Below, in pieces: positions 1 through 5,364 of a stretch of 5,364 nucleotides of DNA. This stretch comes from Caryophanales bacterium UBA7029 (GTDB lineage Bacteria; Bacillota_I; Bacilli_A; RFN20; CAG-826), in contig DLBE01000008.1 in assembly GCA_002494205.1 (NCBI GenBank), positions 1 to 5,364 on the forward strand, written 5' to 3'. The translations under genes and the position numbers were made by a program. Every line of letters starts with the position of its first letter. Position 1 is the stretch's first letter. The notes below the pieces were generated by a model. That model was not told where the DNA came from and did no database searches. It worked only from the letters and a program-made list of their open reading frames with translations.

Positions 1-1689
1 AATTTTTCCTTCTTTAGGTACAGGAATAGTAGTTTGATAATCATCGACAATTCTTATTAAATCTTGATCTTTTTTAACTCCGTTAATTAAGCCAGTTTCT
101 TTCTTCTTATTGCGGGTATTGACCATTTCGCTTGGCAAATATTTAATTAAAGTCTTAGATTCAATATTTTTATCGTTCTCTGGGAACTTCAATTTAATAA
201 ATTCATCGTCTGGTAAGTTATCAAAATAAACTTGAACATCATAATTTAAACGAGTTTCAAAGGTTTGAGTCATCATGGTGTTCTTTGATTCGTTTAAAGA
301 TAAAGCTATAAATACAAGCATTCCACTTGCTAATAAGCAAATTCCGGAAAGAATGTATCTATTTATATTTCTAAGTGTTTGAGAAATAGTAACTTTTAGA
401 GGGATTGGAGCTTTCTTAAATACAGTTCTTGTTAAGAATGGTGTGTTATTGTTTGTTGGAGGTAGCGCCTTCATTGCTTCAACTGGTTTATATCGAGCGA
501 TATTTAAAGAAGCAAGGAAAGAAGTTACTACTGTAACAAACACAATAAGACCAAGTGAAATCAATATTGGAACTGGATATAAGACAAATGGTTGAGGGAA
601 CAACTTAAGTGCACTTCCATAGGCAATATTTGCGATATATGTAAATAACGAACCAACGCCAATTCCTATCGCCCAAGACAATATGCCAATAATAAGGCTT
701 AAACTAATAAATATTAAGGAAATACTGGACTTTTTCTCACCTAAAGCCCTTAAATTTCCGATATCTTTACGGCATTGTTTGACTATCTGGAATACAAATA
801 AAGATGTGACTACTAATACGACCAAGAAGAAAACTGCAGGTGCAGAAATTGTTATTATATTGATACCTCTTAGAGCATCGTCATAAAACTTCATTGCTTC
901 AGAATCATTTTTAGTTGTCGCAAAAGCAATATTTGATTTGAGAAGTTTAACTTGTTCGTCTGTTATCTCTGGAACACCTTTTTCGTGAAGATACTCTTTT
1001 AATGCTGTAATTGTTTGATCAAGATCTTTTTCTTTGCCTTTTTTAAAGTCAATCAAGATTTCATTAAAATATTTTAAAGAAGAATGCTCGTGGATAACTG
1101 TTTTAGGAACATAAATGTATGCAAAATCTCTTGAAGAAGATATTGAATAGGGATCAGCTTTTACAACAGATGCTTCTGGAGAAACGATGGTGGCATTGAT
1201 TTTTAATTTGGCCACACTTTCATCCGGAAGTTTAACTTGAATTGTATCGCCAACCTTCAGGTTATTAGCTTGTGCGAAATAATATTCTAATTGAACGCTG
1301 TTTTTTGTAATTTTTCCTTCGACAGCATGTTGTTTTAAAAATGTATTTTCATCATAGGAAATTAAGCGTCCAGAGAATGAATTTTTTCCTTTGGAAAATG
1401 TAGTGGTATAAGTAGCTCGGTATTCTGCTTTATTGATACCCATTTTTTCATTAAAATCATCAGGAAGGTATGTTAAATATGTTGCATCAACATTTTGAAT
1501 AGTTTGAGCATATAAATCTGGATAATCACATTCTTTGAGTAATGTATTAACGTTTTTATCTAAAGAATGATATGCATTTCTAAGGCCAATTAAAATTCCA
1601 CAGCCAAAGGCACCGACAAAGACAACGCTTAAAAGCATTAACCAAAAGCGTTTAAGATATGGAATTAAGAAAGTTCTTGCTAATCTCAT
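1..1689 (-). CDS. FtsX-type ABC transporter permease, C-terminus cut by window edge
   Basis: This is the membrane subunit paired with the ATPase just upstream. It probably belongs to the MacB/LolC-E mechanotransmission class, which works on lipids, peptides or drugs at the membrane surface. The frame is open for 563 codons and runs off the left edge without a stop. Visible layout: a short basic N-terminus; TM1 about residues 15-36; a large extracytoplasmic domain about 37-275; TM2 276-303; then KDIGNLRALG at 308-317, the typical FtsX coupling-loop motif. Next come TM3 about 324-353, TM4 about 370-395, a cytoplasmic linker, TM5 about 444-463, and the start of a second extracytoplasmic domain. 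The fifth TM followed by a new outer domain indicates a duplicated FtsX protein rather than a four-TM permease. The ATG at 1689 is forced, because the in-frame codon two codons upstream of it is the ATPase stop. The Shine-Dalgarno is weak (GGTAG), suggesting translational coupling. The substrate cannot be told. Confidence 0.9.
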   Translation of the reverse strand, partial: MRLARTFLIPYLKRFWLMLLSVVFVGAFGCGILIGLRNAYHSLDKNVNTLLKECDYPDLYAQTIQNVDATYLTYLPDDFNEKMGINKAEYRATYTTTFSKGKNSFSGRLISYDENTFLKQHAVEGKITKNSVQLEYYFAQANNLKVGDTIQVKLPDESVAKLKINATIVSPEASVVKADPYSISSSRDFAYIYVPKTVIHEHSSLKYFNEILIDFKKGKEKDLDQTITALKEYLHEKGVPEITDEQVKLLKSNIAFATTKNDSEAMKFYDDALRGINIITISAPAVFFLVVLVVTSLFVFQIVKQCRKDIGNLRALGEKKSSISLIFISLSLIIGILSWAIGIGVGSLFTYIANIAYGSALKLFPQPFVLYPVPILISLGLIVFVTVVTSFLASLNIARYKPVEAMKALPPTNNNTPFLTRTVFKKAPIPLKVTISQTLRNINRYILSGICLLASGMLVFIALSLNESKNTMMTQTFETRLNYDVQVYFDNLPDDEFIKLKFPENDKNIESKTLIKYLPSEMVNTRNKKKETGLINGVKKDQDLIRIVDDYQTTIPVPKEGKI

Positions 1690-1695
1690 TTTAAA

Positions 1696-2406
1696 CTACC
1701 AAACAATGTCTTTAGCATCTTTAGGATGTTCGTTAACTCTTTCTTTTTGAATCTTACCGTCTCTTAAGGTAATAACACGGTTAGCCATATCTGCAATAGG
1801 TGTTGTATGTGTAACAATAACTAAAGTTTGACCGTGTTTTCTTGATAAATCTTGTAGTAATTCTAGTATTTTTCTACCAGTTTTATCATCTAAAGCTCCG
1901 GTAGGTTCATCACATAAAATAATGTCAGCTTTTTTGACTAACGCTCTAGCGATAGAAACTCTTTGTTGTTCACCACCTGACATTTGGGATGGGTATTGGT
2001 TCATTTTTTGATTTCCTAAACCAACGAGCTCAAGTGTCTTCTCACTTAAATGTTCTTTATCTCTATGAGATAAGGACATTCTAACGTTTTCTAATGCGGT
2101 TAAGTCTGGAAGCAAGTTATAAAACTGAAAGATAAAGCCAATCTTTTCTTTTCTATATTTTGTTAAAGCTTTGTCTTTTAAACTAGTTATATCTTCTCCG
2201 CTTAAAAGAACATGACCTTCAGTTGGAGAATCCATACCGCCAATAATATTTAATAATGTGGATTTACCACATCCAGAATTTCCTAATAACACAAGCATTT
2301 CTCCTTTATAAACATCAAAGGAGACATCATCTAAGGCTTTCACAAGTGAATCGCCTTTGCCATAGTATTTTTTGAGATTTCTTATTTCTAGTAACTTCTT
2401 TTGCAT
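1696..2406 (-). CDS. ABC transporter ATP-binding protein, MacB/LolD/YknY class
   Basis: This is the cytoplasmic ATPase (236 aa) that powers the FtsX-type permease encoded immediately downstream. All nucleotide-binding motifs are intact: Walker A GNSGCGKST at residues 42-50, Q-loop Gln94 in FIFQFYNLLP, signature MSGGEQQRV at 142-150, Walker B IILCDEP at 162-168 with catalytic Glu167, D-loop GALD at 170-173, and switch His200 in VTH. The LDDKTGRKILELL stretch after the D-loop and the length of about 230 aa are typical of ATPases that partner FtsX-fold permeases. The start is supported by a TTGAGGT Shine-Dalgarno at 2414-2420, seven bases upstream. Only six bases separate its TAG stop from the permease ATG, so the two are almost certainly one transcript. 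In this class the pair often sits with a membrane-fusion protein or a regulator; neither is visible here. Without those, export of an antimicrobial, a peptide or a lipoprotein are equally possible roles. Confidence 0.95.
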   Translation of the reverse strand: MQKKLLEIRNLKKYYGKGDSLVKALDDVSFDVYKGEMLVLLGNSGCGKSTLLNIIGGMDSPTEGHVLLSGEDITSLKDKALTKYRKEKIGFIFQFYNLLPDLTALENVRMSLSHRDKEHLSEKTLELVGLGNQKMNQYPSQMSGGEQQRVSIARALVKKADIILCDEPTGALDDKTGRKILELLQDLSRKHGQTLVIVTHTTPIADMANRVITLRDGKIQKERVNEHPKDAKDIVW

Positions 2407-2413
2407 ACGAAAT

Positions 2414-2420
2414 ACCTCAA
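2414..2420 (-). promoter_or_regulatory. Ribosome binding site of the ABC ATPase
   Basis: On the minus strand this reads TTGAGGT, a good match to the Shine-Dalgarno consensus. It lies seven bases before the ATG at 2406 and fixes that start. Confidence 0.75.
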
Positions 2421-2431
2421 TATGTATTTTA

Positions 2432-2447
2432 TACCTATTAATAGGTA
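2432..2447. promoter_or_regulatory. Perfect 16-bp palindrome, candidate operator of the ABC operon
   Basis: TACCTATTAATAGGTA is a perfect inverted repeat with no spacer. It lies 25 bp before the ATPase start codon and immediately downstream of the candidate -10 box. It would therefore cover the expected transcription start, the usual place for a repressor site. Perfect short palindromes of this kind are typical for dimeric winged-helix repressors such as GntR/YtrA, MarR or PadR types, which often control ABC exporter operons. Which family applies, and whether the site is used, is inference. No regulator gene is in the window. As an RNA hairpin it has only AT-rich pairs around two GC pairs and would be weak, so it is not a good terminator. 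Confidence 0.5.
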
Positions 2448-2476
2448 AAAATAAATAAGATATTGTTAAATTTCAA
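2448..2476 (-). promoter_or_regulatory. Candidate sigma-A promoter of the ABC operon
   Basis: On the minus strand TTGAAA (2476-2471) and TATTTT (2453-2448) are separated by 17 bp, an acceptable housekeeping promoter. An alternative -10, TATAAA (2433-2428), has no good -35 at the right distance. The region is very AT-rich, so chance matches are likely and the call is tentative. Confidence 0.4.
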
Positions 2477-2500
2477 AATAAAAGGTCTCAAAAGAGACCC
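2475..2500 (-). terminator. Rho-independent terminator after the flavin reductase gene
   Basis: The stem GGTCTC / GAGACC with a four-base loop (2484-2499) is followed on the minus strand by TTTTATTTT. A flanking G-T wobble at 2500/2483 extends the stem by one pair. It begins about 25 bp past the TAA stop of the flavin reductase gene and separates that gene from the ABC operon promoter, so the two are separate transcription units. Confidence 0.85.
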
Positions 2501-2524
2501 AGTTATCATAAAAAGTTAAATAAT

Positions 2525-3079
2525 TTATTTAAGTTTAAAACCAACTTTGAAGGCGTCAGCAACTTCTTTGCCAACGAGTCTATATTTTGCATTAATTGGA
2601 TCGAAAGCGATAATTTCAAGAGCCTCGGTATCTACTTTTCCATCTTTAATGTATTTTTCATCAACGCTCGCGTTAATAATTTTACCGATTAAGACACCTT
2701 CATCTTCATTAAATGAATCGACTTCACATTCAAGTGCTAAAGGAAATTGATCAAAAAGCGGTGCGTTAACTTTATTTGATTTTGTAAAAGTTAAACCGGC
2801 TTTTTTGATTTTATCTTTTTCCTTATTTTGAGAGACTATACCAATATAATCTGCTGCTTCAACAGTTGATTTTGTGGCGAAAGCAAGTGAAAAAGCTTTG
2901 CTTACCTTCAAATTTTCAGTTGTTTTGTGTTTGGAAAGAGCAATTACAACTTTATCGTAATCATACATTCCGCCCCATGCAGCATTCATTGCATTAGGGT
3001 TTCCGTCTTTATCAAAAGTACCAATAATAAGTACTGGTTGTGGAAGGATCCAAGTTTTACATCCAAAATCTTTTCTCAT
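2525..3079 (-). CDS. Flavin reductase-like FMN-binding protein (flavoredoxin type)
   Basis: This 184-aa cytoplasmic protein belongs to the flavin reductase-like/DIM6 family. Members bind FMN in a split-barrel homodimer and pass electrons from NAD(P)H or partner proteins. Family marks seen: a start with KTWILPQPVLIIGTFD (residues 8-23); NAMNAAWGGM at 29-38, the conserved strand-turn near the flavin; LSKHKTTENL at 48-57, matching the phosphate-contacting Ser-x-His/Arg-x-Thr motif; ADYIGIVSQNKEKDKIKKAG at 76-95; and the APLF...LALECEV block at 106-120. The length is normal for short single-domain members, with no fused rubredoxin or flavodoxin. The ATG is supported by GGAGAA at 3085-3090, about five to seven bases upstream. 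The gene is monocistronic: it has its own terminator and is divergent from cysteine synthase. The true electron partner is unknown. Flavoredoxin of Desulfovibrio gigas has been tied to thiosulfate reduction, which makes a sulfur link thinkable but unproven. Confidence 0.87.
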   Translation of the reverse strand: MRKDFGCKTWILPQPVLIIGTFDKDGNPNAMNAAWGGMYDYDKVVIALSKHKTTENLKVSKAFSLAFATKSTVEAADYIGIVSQNKEKDKIKKAGLTFTKSNKVNAPLFDQFPLALECEVDSFNEDEGVLIGKIINASVDEKYIKDGKVDTEALEIIAFDPINAKYRLVGKEVADAFKVGFKLK

Positions 3080-3084
3080 AACTA

Positions 3085-3090
3085 TTCTCC
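3085..3090 (-). promoter_or_regulatory. Ribosome binding site of the flavin reductase-like gene
   Basis: GGAGAA on the minus strand, about five to seven bases before the ATG at 3079, supports that start codon. Confidence 0.7.
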
Positions 3091-3104
3091 AAAAAAATTT
3101 TTAT

Positions 3105-3129
3105 CATGTAATTTTGAGCTGATTACATG
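3105..3129. promoter_or_regulatory. Inverted repeat in the divergent promoter region, candidate shared operator
   Basis: CATGTAAT (3105-3112) and ATTACATG (3122-3129) are perfect 8-bp arms around a 9-bp spacer. The spacer contains the candidate -35 of the cysteine synthase promoter. On the other strand the left arm abuts a weak extended -10-like sequence (TGATAAAAA, 3106-3098) that could serve the flavin reductase gene. A protein bound here could control both divergent genes. LysR-type and Rrf2/CymR-type regulators commonly act on cysteine genes, but I cannot match this site to a known consensus. Confidence 0.45.
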
Positions 3130-3141
3130 CAGTGATAGAAT
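3114..3141 (+). promoter_or_regulatory. Candidate promoter of the cysteine synthase gene
   Basis: A -35-like TTGAGC (3114-3119), a 16-bp spacer and a -10-like TAGAAT (3136-3141) preceded by TG in the extended -10 position. The predicted start is near 3148, leaving a leader of only about 30 nt. That is too short for a T-box or SAM riboswitch. Confidence 0.55.
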
Positions 3142-3162
3142 AAACTAAATTTCAAAAATATG

Positions 3163-3168
3163 GAAGGA
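3163..3168 (+). promoter_or_regulatory. Ribosome binding site that sets the cysteine synthase start
   Basis: GAAGGA lies nine bases before the ATG at 3178. An earlier in-frame ATG at 3160 overlaps this site and has no Shine-Dalgarno of its own, so it is unlikely to be used. Confidence 0.75.
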
Positions 3169-3177
3169 ATTAAAATT

Positions 3178-4110
3178 ATGAAAGTTTTTGAAAAAATAAT
3201 TGATTTAGTCGGTGGAACTCCATTAATGGAGTTAGTTAATATTGAGAAAAAGTATAAACTCGAAGCAAAGCTTATTGCAAAGGTTGAATATTTTAATCCT
3301 GGTGGAAGCGTTAAAGACAGAATTGCAAAAGCAATGATCGAAGACGCTGAATCAAAAGGATTAATCAATAAGGACACTGTAATAGTTGAACCAACAAGCG
3401 GAAACACAGGAATTGGTTTAGCAATGGTGGCAGCGAGCAAGGGTATGAGAATTATCCTTACAATGCCTGAAACCATGTCTATTGAAAGAAGAAACCTTTT
3501 AAAGGCTTATGGAGCCGAACTTGTGCTTACTGAAGGCGCAAAAGGAATGAAGGGCGCAATCGAAAAAGCCCAGGAAATCGCGGAAAAAACACCTAATTCA
3601 TTCATTCCATCCCAATTTACAAACATGGCAAATCCAAGGGTTCACTATTTGACTACTGGACCAGAAATATTCGAAGATTTAGAAGGCAAAATAGATATTT
3701 TTGTAGCAGGTGTTGGAACAGGTGGAACTCTTTCTGGCGTTGGAAAGTATTTAAAAGAACATAAACCAAGCGTAAAAGTTGTTACTGTTGAACCTGAAAC
3801 ATCTCCTGTTTTGTCAAAAGGAACACCTGGGCCACACAAGATACAAGGAATTGGTGCAGGGTTTGTACCTCAAACGCTCGACACAAACATTTATGATGAG
3901 ATTATTACCATCGCTAATGAAGAGGCTTTTGAAAAAGGCAGAGAATCAGCAAGAACTGAAGGTTTGTTAGTTGGTATTTCTAGTGGTGCTTCTATTGCAG
4001 CAGGAATTAAGTTAGCTTTAAGACCTGAAAACAAAGGCAAAACAATCGTTGTTTTATTGCCTGATACAGGTGAAAGATACTTATCAACAGCAATGTTTAG
4101 CGAACAATAA
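3178..4110 (+). CDS. cysK: Cysteine synthase A (O-acetylserine sulfhydrylase)
   Basis: This PLP enzyme makes L-cysteine and acetate from O-acetyl-L-serine and sulfide, the last step of cysteine biosynthesis in the cytoplasm. The 310 residues match the usual CysK length. Visible motifs: GGTPL at 12-16; PGGSVKDR at 41-48 with the PLP-linking Lys46; the substrate-binding loop TSGNTG at 73-78; MSIERRNLLKAYGAELVLT at 100-118; QFTNMANPRVHYLTTGPEI at 146-164; the phosphate-binding GTGGT at 180-184; HKIQGIGAGFVP at 220-231; GISSGA at 266-271 with the Ser expected to contact the pyridine nitrogen; and PDTGERYLST at 295-304. There is no C-terminal CBS domain, so it is not cystathionine beta-synthase. 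CysM remains a minor alternative, but the MSIERR and QFTN stretches favour CysK. I place the start at 3178, not the in-frame ATG at 3160, because the Shine-Dalgarno overlaps the latter. No serine acetyltransferase gene is adjacent. Sampled 60-base lines are about 42-43% GC, against about 23-27% in lines sampled from the gene at the right edge; this is plausibly conservation rather than transfer. Confidence 0.95.
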   Translation: MKVFEKIIDLVGGTPLMELVNIEKKYKLEAKLIAKVEYFNPGGSVKDRIAKAMIEDAESKGLINKDTVIVEPTSGNTGIGLAMVAASKGMRIILTMPETMSIERRNLLKAYGAELVLTEGAKGMKGAIEKAQEIAEKTPNSFIPSQFTNMANPRVHYLTTGPEIFEDLEGKIDIFVAGVGTGGTLSGVGKYLKEHKPSVKVVTVEPETSPVLSKGTPGPHKIQGIGAGFVPQTLDTNIYDEIITIANEEAFEKGRESARTEGLLVGISSGASIAAGIKLALRPENKGKTIVVLLPDTGERYLSTAMFSEQ

Positions 4111-4128
4111 AATTCAGAAAAAGTAAGG

Positions 4129-4158
4129 AAAAACCGGCGAAATTGTCGGTTTTTTCTT
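4129..4158 (+). terminator. Hairpin terminator between convergent genes, probably bidirectional
   Basis: CCGGCG (4134-4139) pairs with TGTCGG (4144-4149), using two G-T wobbles, around an AAAT loop. AAA/TTT extends the stem on the outside. On the plus strand it is followed by a T-run (4150-4155) and ends cysK. On the minus strand the A-run at 4129-4133 gives five Ts, so it can also end the convergent gene, whose TAA stop lies at 4158-4160. The stem uses GC pairs in an otherwise AT-rich gap. Confidence 0.85.
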
Positions 4159-5364
4159 TATATTTTTTGAAGAACGAAACTAATTTGCTCGCTATCTAGC
4201 GTGATTTTTTTTGAAGCATCTCGAACTTCGTTTTGATAACTAGAGAAATCGGCGAATGAAATGAATAAAGCATCAGTGTCAAATTCGAATAAAGAGCTTG
4301 TAGCGCCGTATGCTCCTAAAGCAGCCCCCAAATTATTGATAAAGAATTGAACGTATTCATTTTCGATATCTTCTTGTAAATACTTACCGACCTTTATGTC
4401 ATATTGAAATTCGAAATAGGCTTCGAATTCGTATGTGTTAACAAACGTTAATGGAACAACAGCATCAACAAGGTAACCGTTAAATGAATATACAAGACTG
4501 AGTGTCATATCCTCATCATCAATAAAGTTGGTTTGAATGTTAACTAATGAGTTTGTTACTTTATTTTTTGTAAGTTTTGATGTTACAACTTCCTTCATTG
4601 CTGATGGAATTGATTTAGAAAACGCGATATTAAAGTCATTTTCAGAAATGGAGAAAATTGTTTTTGGATCTGAATCTACAAGCACTGATGGTGCGTTCTC
4701 TAATGAAACATCTAATTCATCATAGAAATTAGGAATAACTTCTCCGCTATAATCGTGTTGAGTTAACGAAGAAGAACTTCTAAATTTCGAGAAATCTAAA
4801 GTAAAGCCAAGTATAGAAGGCTCAATTTTGATTACTGGTGAGCCTATCTCTTTCGCAAGCTTAAAGAAGGTGGTTGAAATGGTGCTAACTTTTGGAAAAT
4901 TATCAATAAATCCCAGTGGTTTTACTGTAAAAGTGTTATTTTTTTCGTTGAAAGTTATTGGCACATTGCTGCTCTTAAAGAAACCATCAAATAAAGATGA
5001 AGTTAATATTCCTTTGTCTTTAATAAAGCTATAAGCATTGATTTTACCAAGAGTGATTTTTTCAATTGAAAGTTTAATTTCTAAATCATCTGTTGCTTTT
5101 GCTACTGTGTCGATAACAACTCTTGAAGTAATGACTGGTAAATTTAAATCAATATAGAAGTAATGGTGATTTTTGTCTCCTCTTCCATAATAGATTTGCT
5201 CCACATATTTATTATTAATAGATTTAGATGCTTTATTTAATACTGAATTAATATCTTCTTCAGGTATTTGGAAAGTGAACTTTCCTGTTGTGTTGGTATC
5301 TTTGAAACCTTCAATGTAGTTTTTCTTAATAACCTCAACTGTATCATCGCTACCAATTTTTCCA
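4158..5364 (-). CDS. Two-module beta-rich protein of unknown function, N-terminus cut by window edge
   Basis: I do not recognise this protein with confidence. The frame is open from the TAA at 4158-4160 to the right edge: 401 codons, residues counted here from the edge. A GTG at 5204 could serve as a start, but it has no clear ribosome site and the frame continues upstream with protein-like sequence, so the true start is outside. The visible part has no membrane segment and no cysteine. It is rich in Ser, Thr, Asn and alternating hydrophobic residues, as in extracytoplasmic beta-proteins of Gram-positives. Two stretches are similar: FQIPEEDIN at 31-39 and FSISENDFN at 237-245 (shared F-x-I-x-E-x-D-x-N). 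Each is followed by an amphipathic helix, beta strands, a Gly-Lys pair (106-107 and 326-327), and a closing F-[ND]...F strand pair. The pattern recalls secreted DUF2140/YpmS-like proteins, which are membrane-anchored at the N-terminus, but this is a weak impression. I infer a lipoprotein or anchored protein. Confidence 0.8.
   Translation of the reverse strand, partial: GKIGSDDTVEVIKKNYIEGFKDTNTTGKFTFQIPEEDINSVLNKASKSINNKYVEQIYYGRGDKNHHYFYIDLNLPVITSRVVIDTVAKATDDLEIKLSIEKITLGKINAYSFIKDKGILTSSLFDGFFKSSNVPITFNEKNNTFTVKPLGFIDNFPKVSTISTTFFKLAKEIGSPVIKIEPSILGFTLDFSKFRSSSSLTQHDYSGEVIPNFYDELDVSLENAPSVLVDSDPKTIFSISENDFNIAFSKSIPSAMKEVVTSKLTKNKVTNSLVNIQTNFIDDEDMTLSLVYSFNGYLVDAVVPLTFVNTYEFEAYFEFQYDIKVGKYLQEDIENEYVQFFINNLGAALGAYGATSSLFEFDTDALFISFADFSSYQNEVRDASKKITLDSEQISFVLQKI

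Noticed and set aside
683..886. Plus-strand open frame of 67 codons
   Set aside because: It lies antisense inside the permease, has no ribosome site, and its protein has no recognisable pattern. The minus-strand frame carries a clear FtsX motif over the same bases.
2547..3148. Two short plus-strand frames across the flavin reductase gene
   Set aside because: They are shadows of the minus-strand gene; neither has a convincing ribosome site or family motif.
3160..3177. Upstream in-frame ATG giving a cysteine synthase six residues longer
   Set aside because: The ribosome binding site overlaps this ATG and is correctly spaced for the ATG at 3178, which also gives the normal family N-terminus.
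3080..3177. Riboswitch or T-box leader before cysK
   Set aside because: The candidate transcription start leaves only about 30 nt of leader, and no terminator/antiterminator pair is present.
3123..3476. Minus-strand open frame of 117 codons overlapping the cysK start
   Set aside because: It is antisense to the N-terminal third of cysK, where conserved PLP-enzyme motifs prove the plus strand is coding. Its hydrophobic content is a by-product of the opposite strand.
5202..5204. GTG as start of the right-edge protein
   Set aside because: The frame stays open to the window edge, and the upstream residues include the first copy of the repeated motif, so the gene is longer than the GTG start would give.
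1..5364. TGA read as tryptophan (Mycoplasma-type code)
   Set aside because: The AT-rich sequence made this worth testing, but the genes use TGG for tryptophan and have no in-frame TGA.

Overview
The window comes from an AT-rich, low-GC Gram-positive-type bacterium. I infer class Bacilli in the broad sense (Bacillota/Mycoplasmatota), possibly an uncultured Mollicutes-like or gut/sediment lineage. The reasons are the strong A/T bias at third codon positions, purine-rich Shine-Dalgarno sites, short hairpin-plus-T-tract terminators and the best recognisable protein families. Tryptophan is read from TGG, and no in-frame TGA appears in any of the five genes. There is therefore no sign of the Mycoplasma code. 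Taxonomy below that level cannot be read from the sequence.

Layout, left to right. (1) Positions 1-2406, minus strand: a two-gene ABC transporter operon. An ATPase of the MacB/LolD/YknY class is followed six bases later by a long FtsX-type permease whose C-terminus runs off the left edge. A promoter-like stretch and a perfect 16-bp palindrome lie just upstream of the ATPase. (2) Positions 2484-3079, minus strand: a single gene for a flavin reductase-like (flavoredoxin-type) FMN protein, closed by its own hairpin terminator. (3) Positions 3178-4110, plus strand: cysteine synthase A (O-acetylserine sulfhydrylase), transcribed divergently from the flavin reductase. An inverted repeat in the shared 98-bp gap could serve both genes. 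(4) Positions 4129-4158: a hairpin terminator in the convergent gap that looks usable from both sides. (5) Positions 4158-5364, minus strand: the C-terminal 401 residues of an unrecognised, beta-rich, probably exported protein made of two related modules. Its N-terminus lies beyond the right edge.

How the genes may work together: the transporter genes form one unit. The cysteine synthase and flavin reductase are head to head and may share control; a link through sulfur or thiol metabolism is inference only. The partial protein at the right edge shows no clear functional tie to the rest. All gaps between genes are under 120 bp. I found no tRNA, rRNA, CRISPR array, insertion sequence or prophage signature. 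Most of the window is ordinary housekeeping and transport. I do not see a convincing undescribed system; the points most worth a second look are the two-module exported protein and the two candidate operators.
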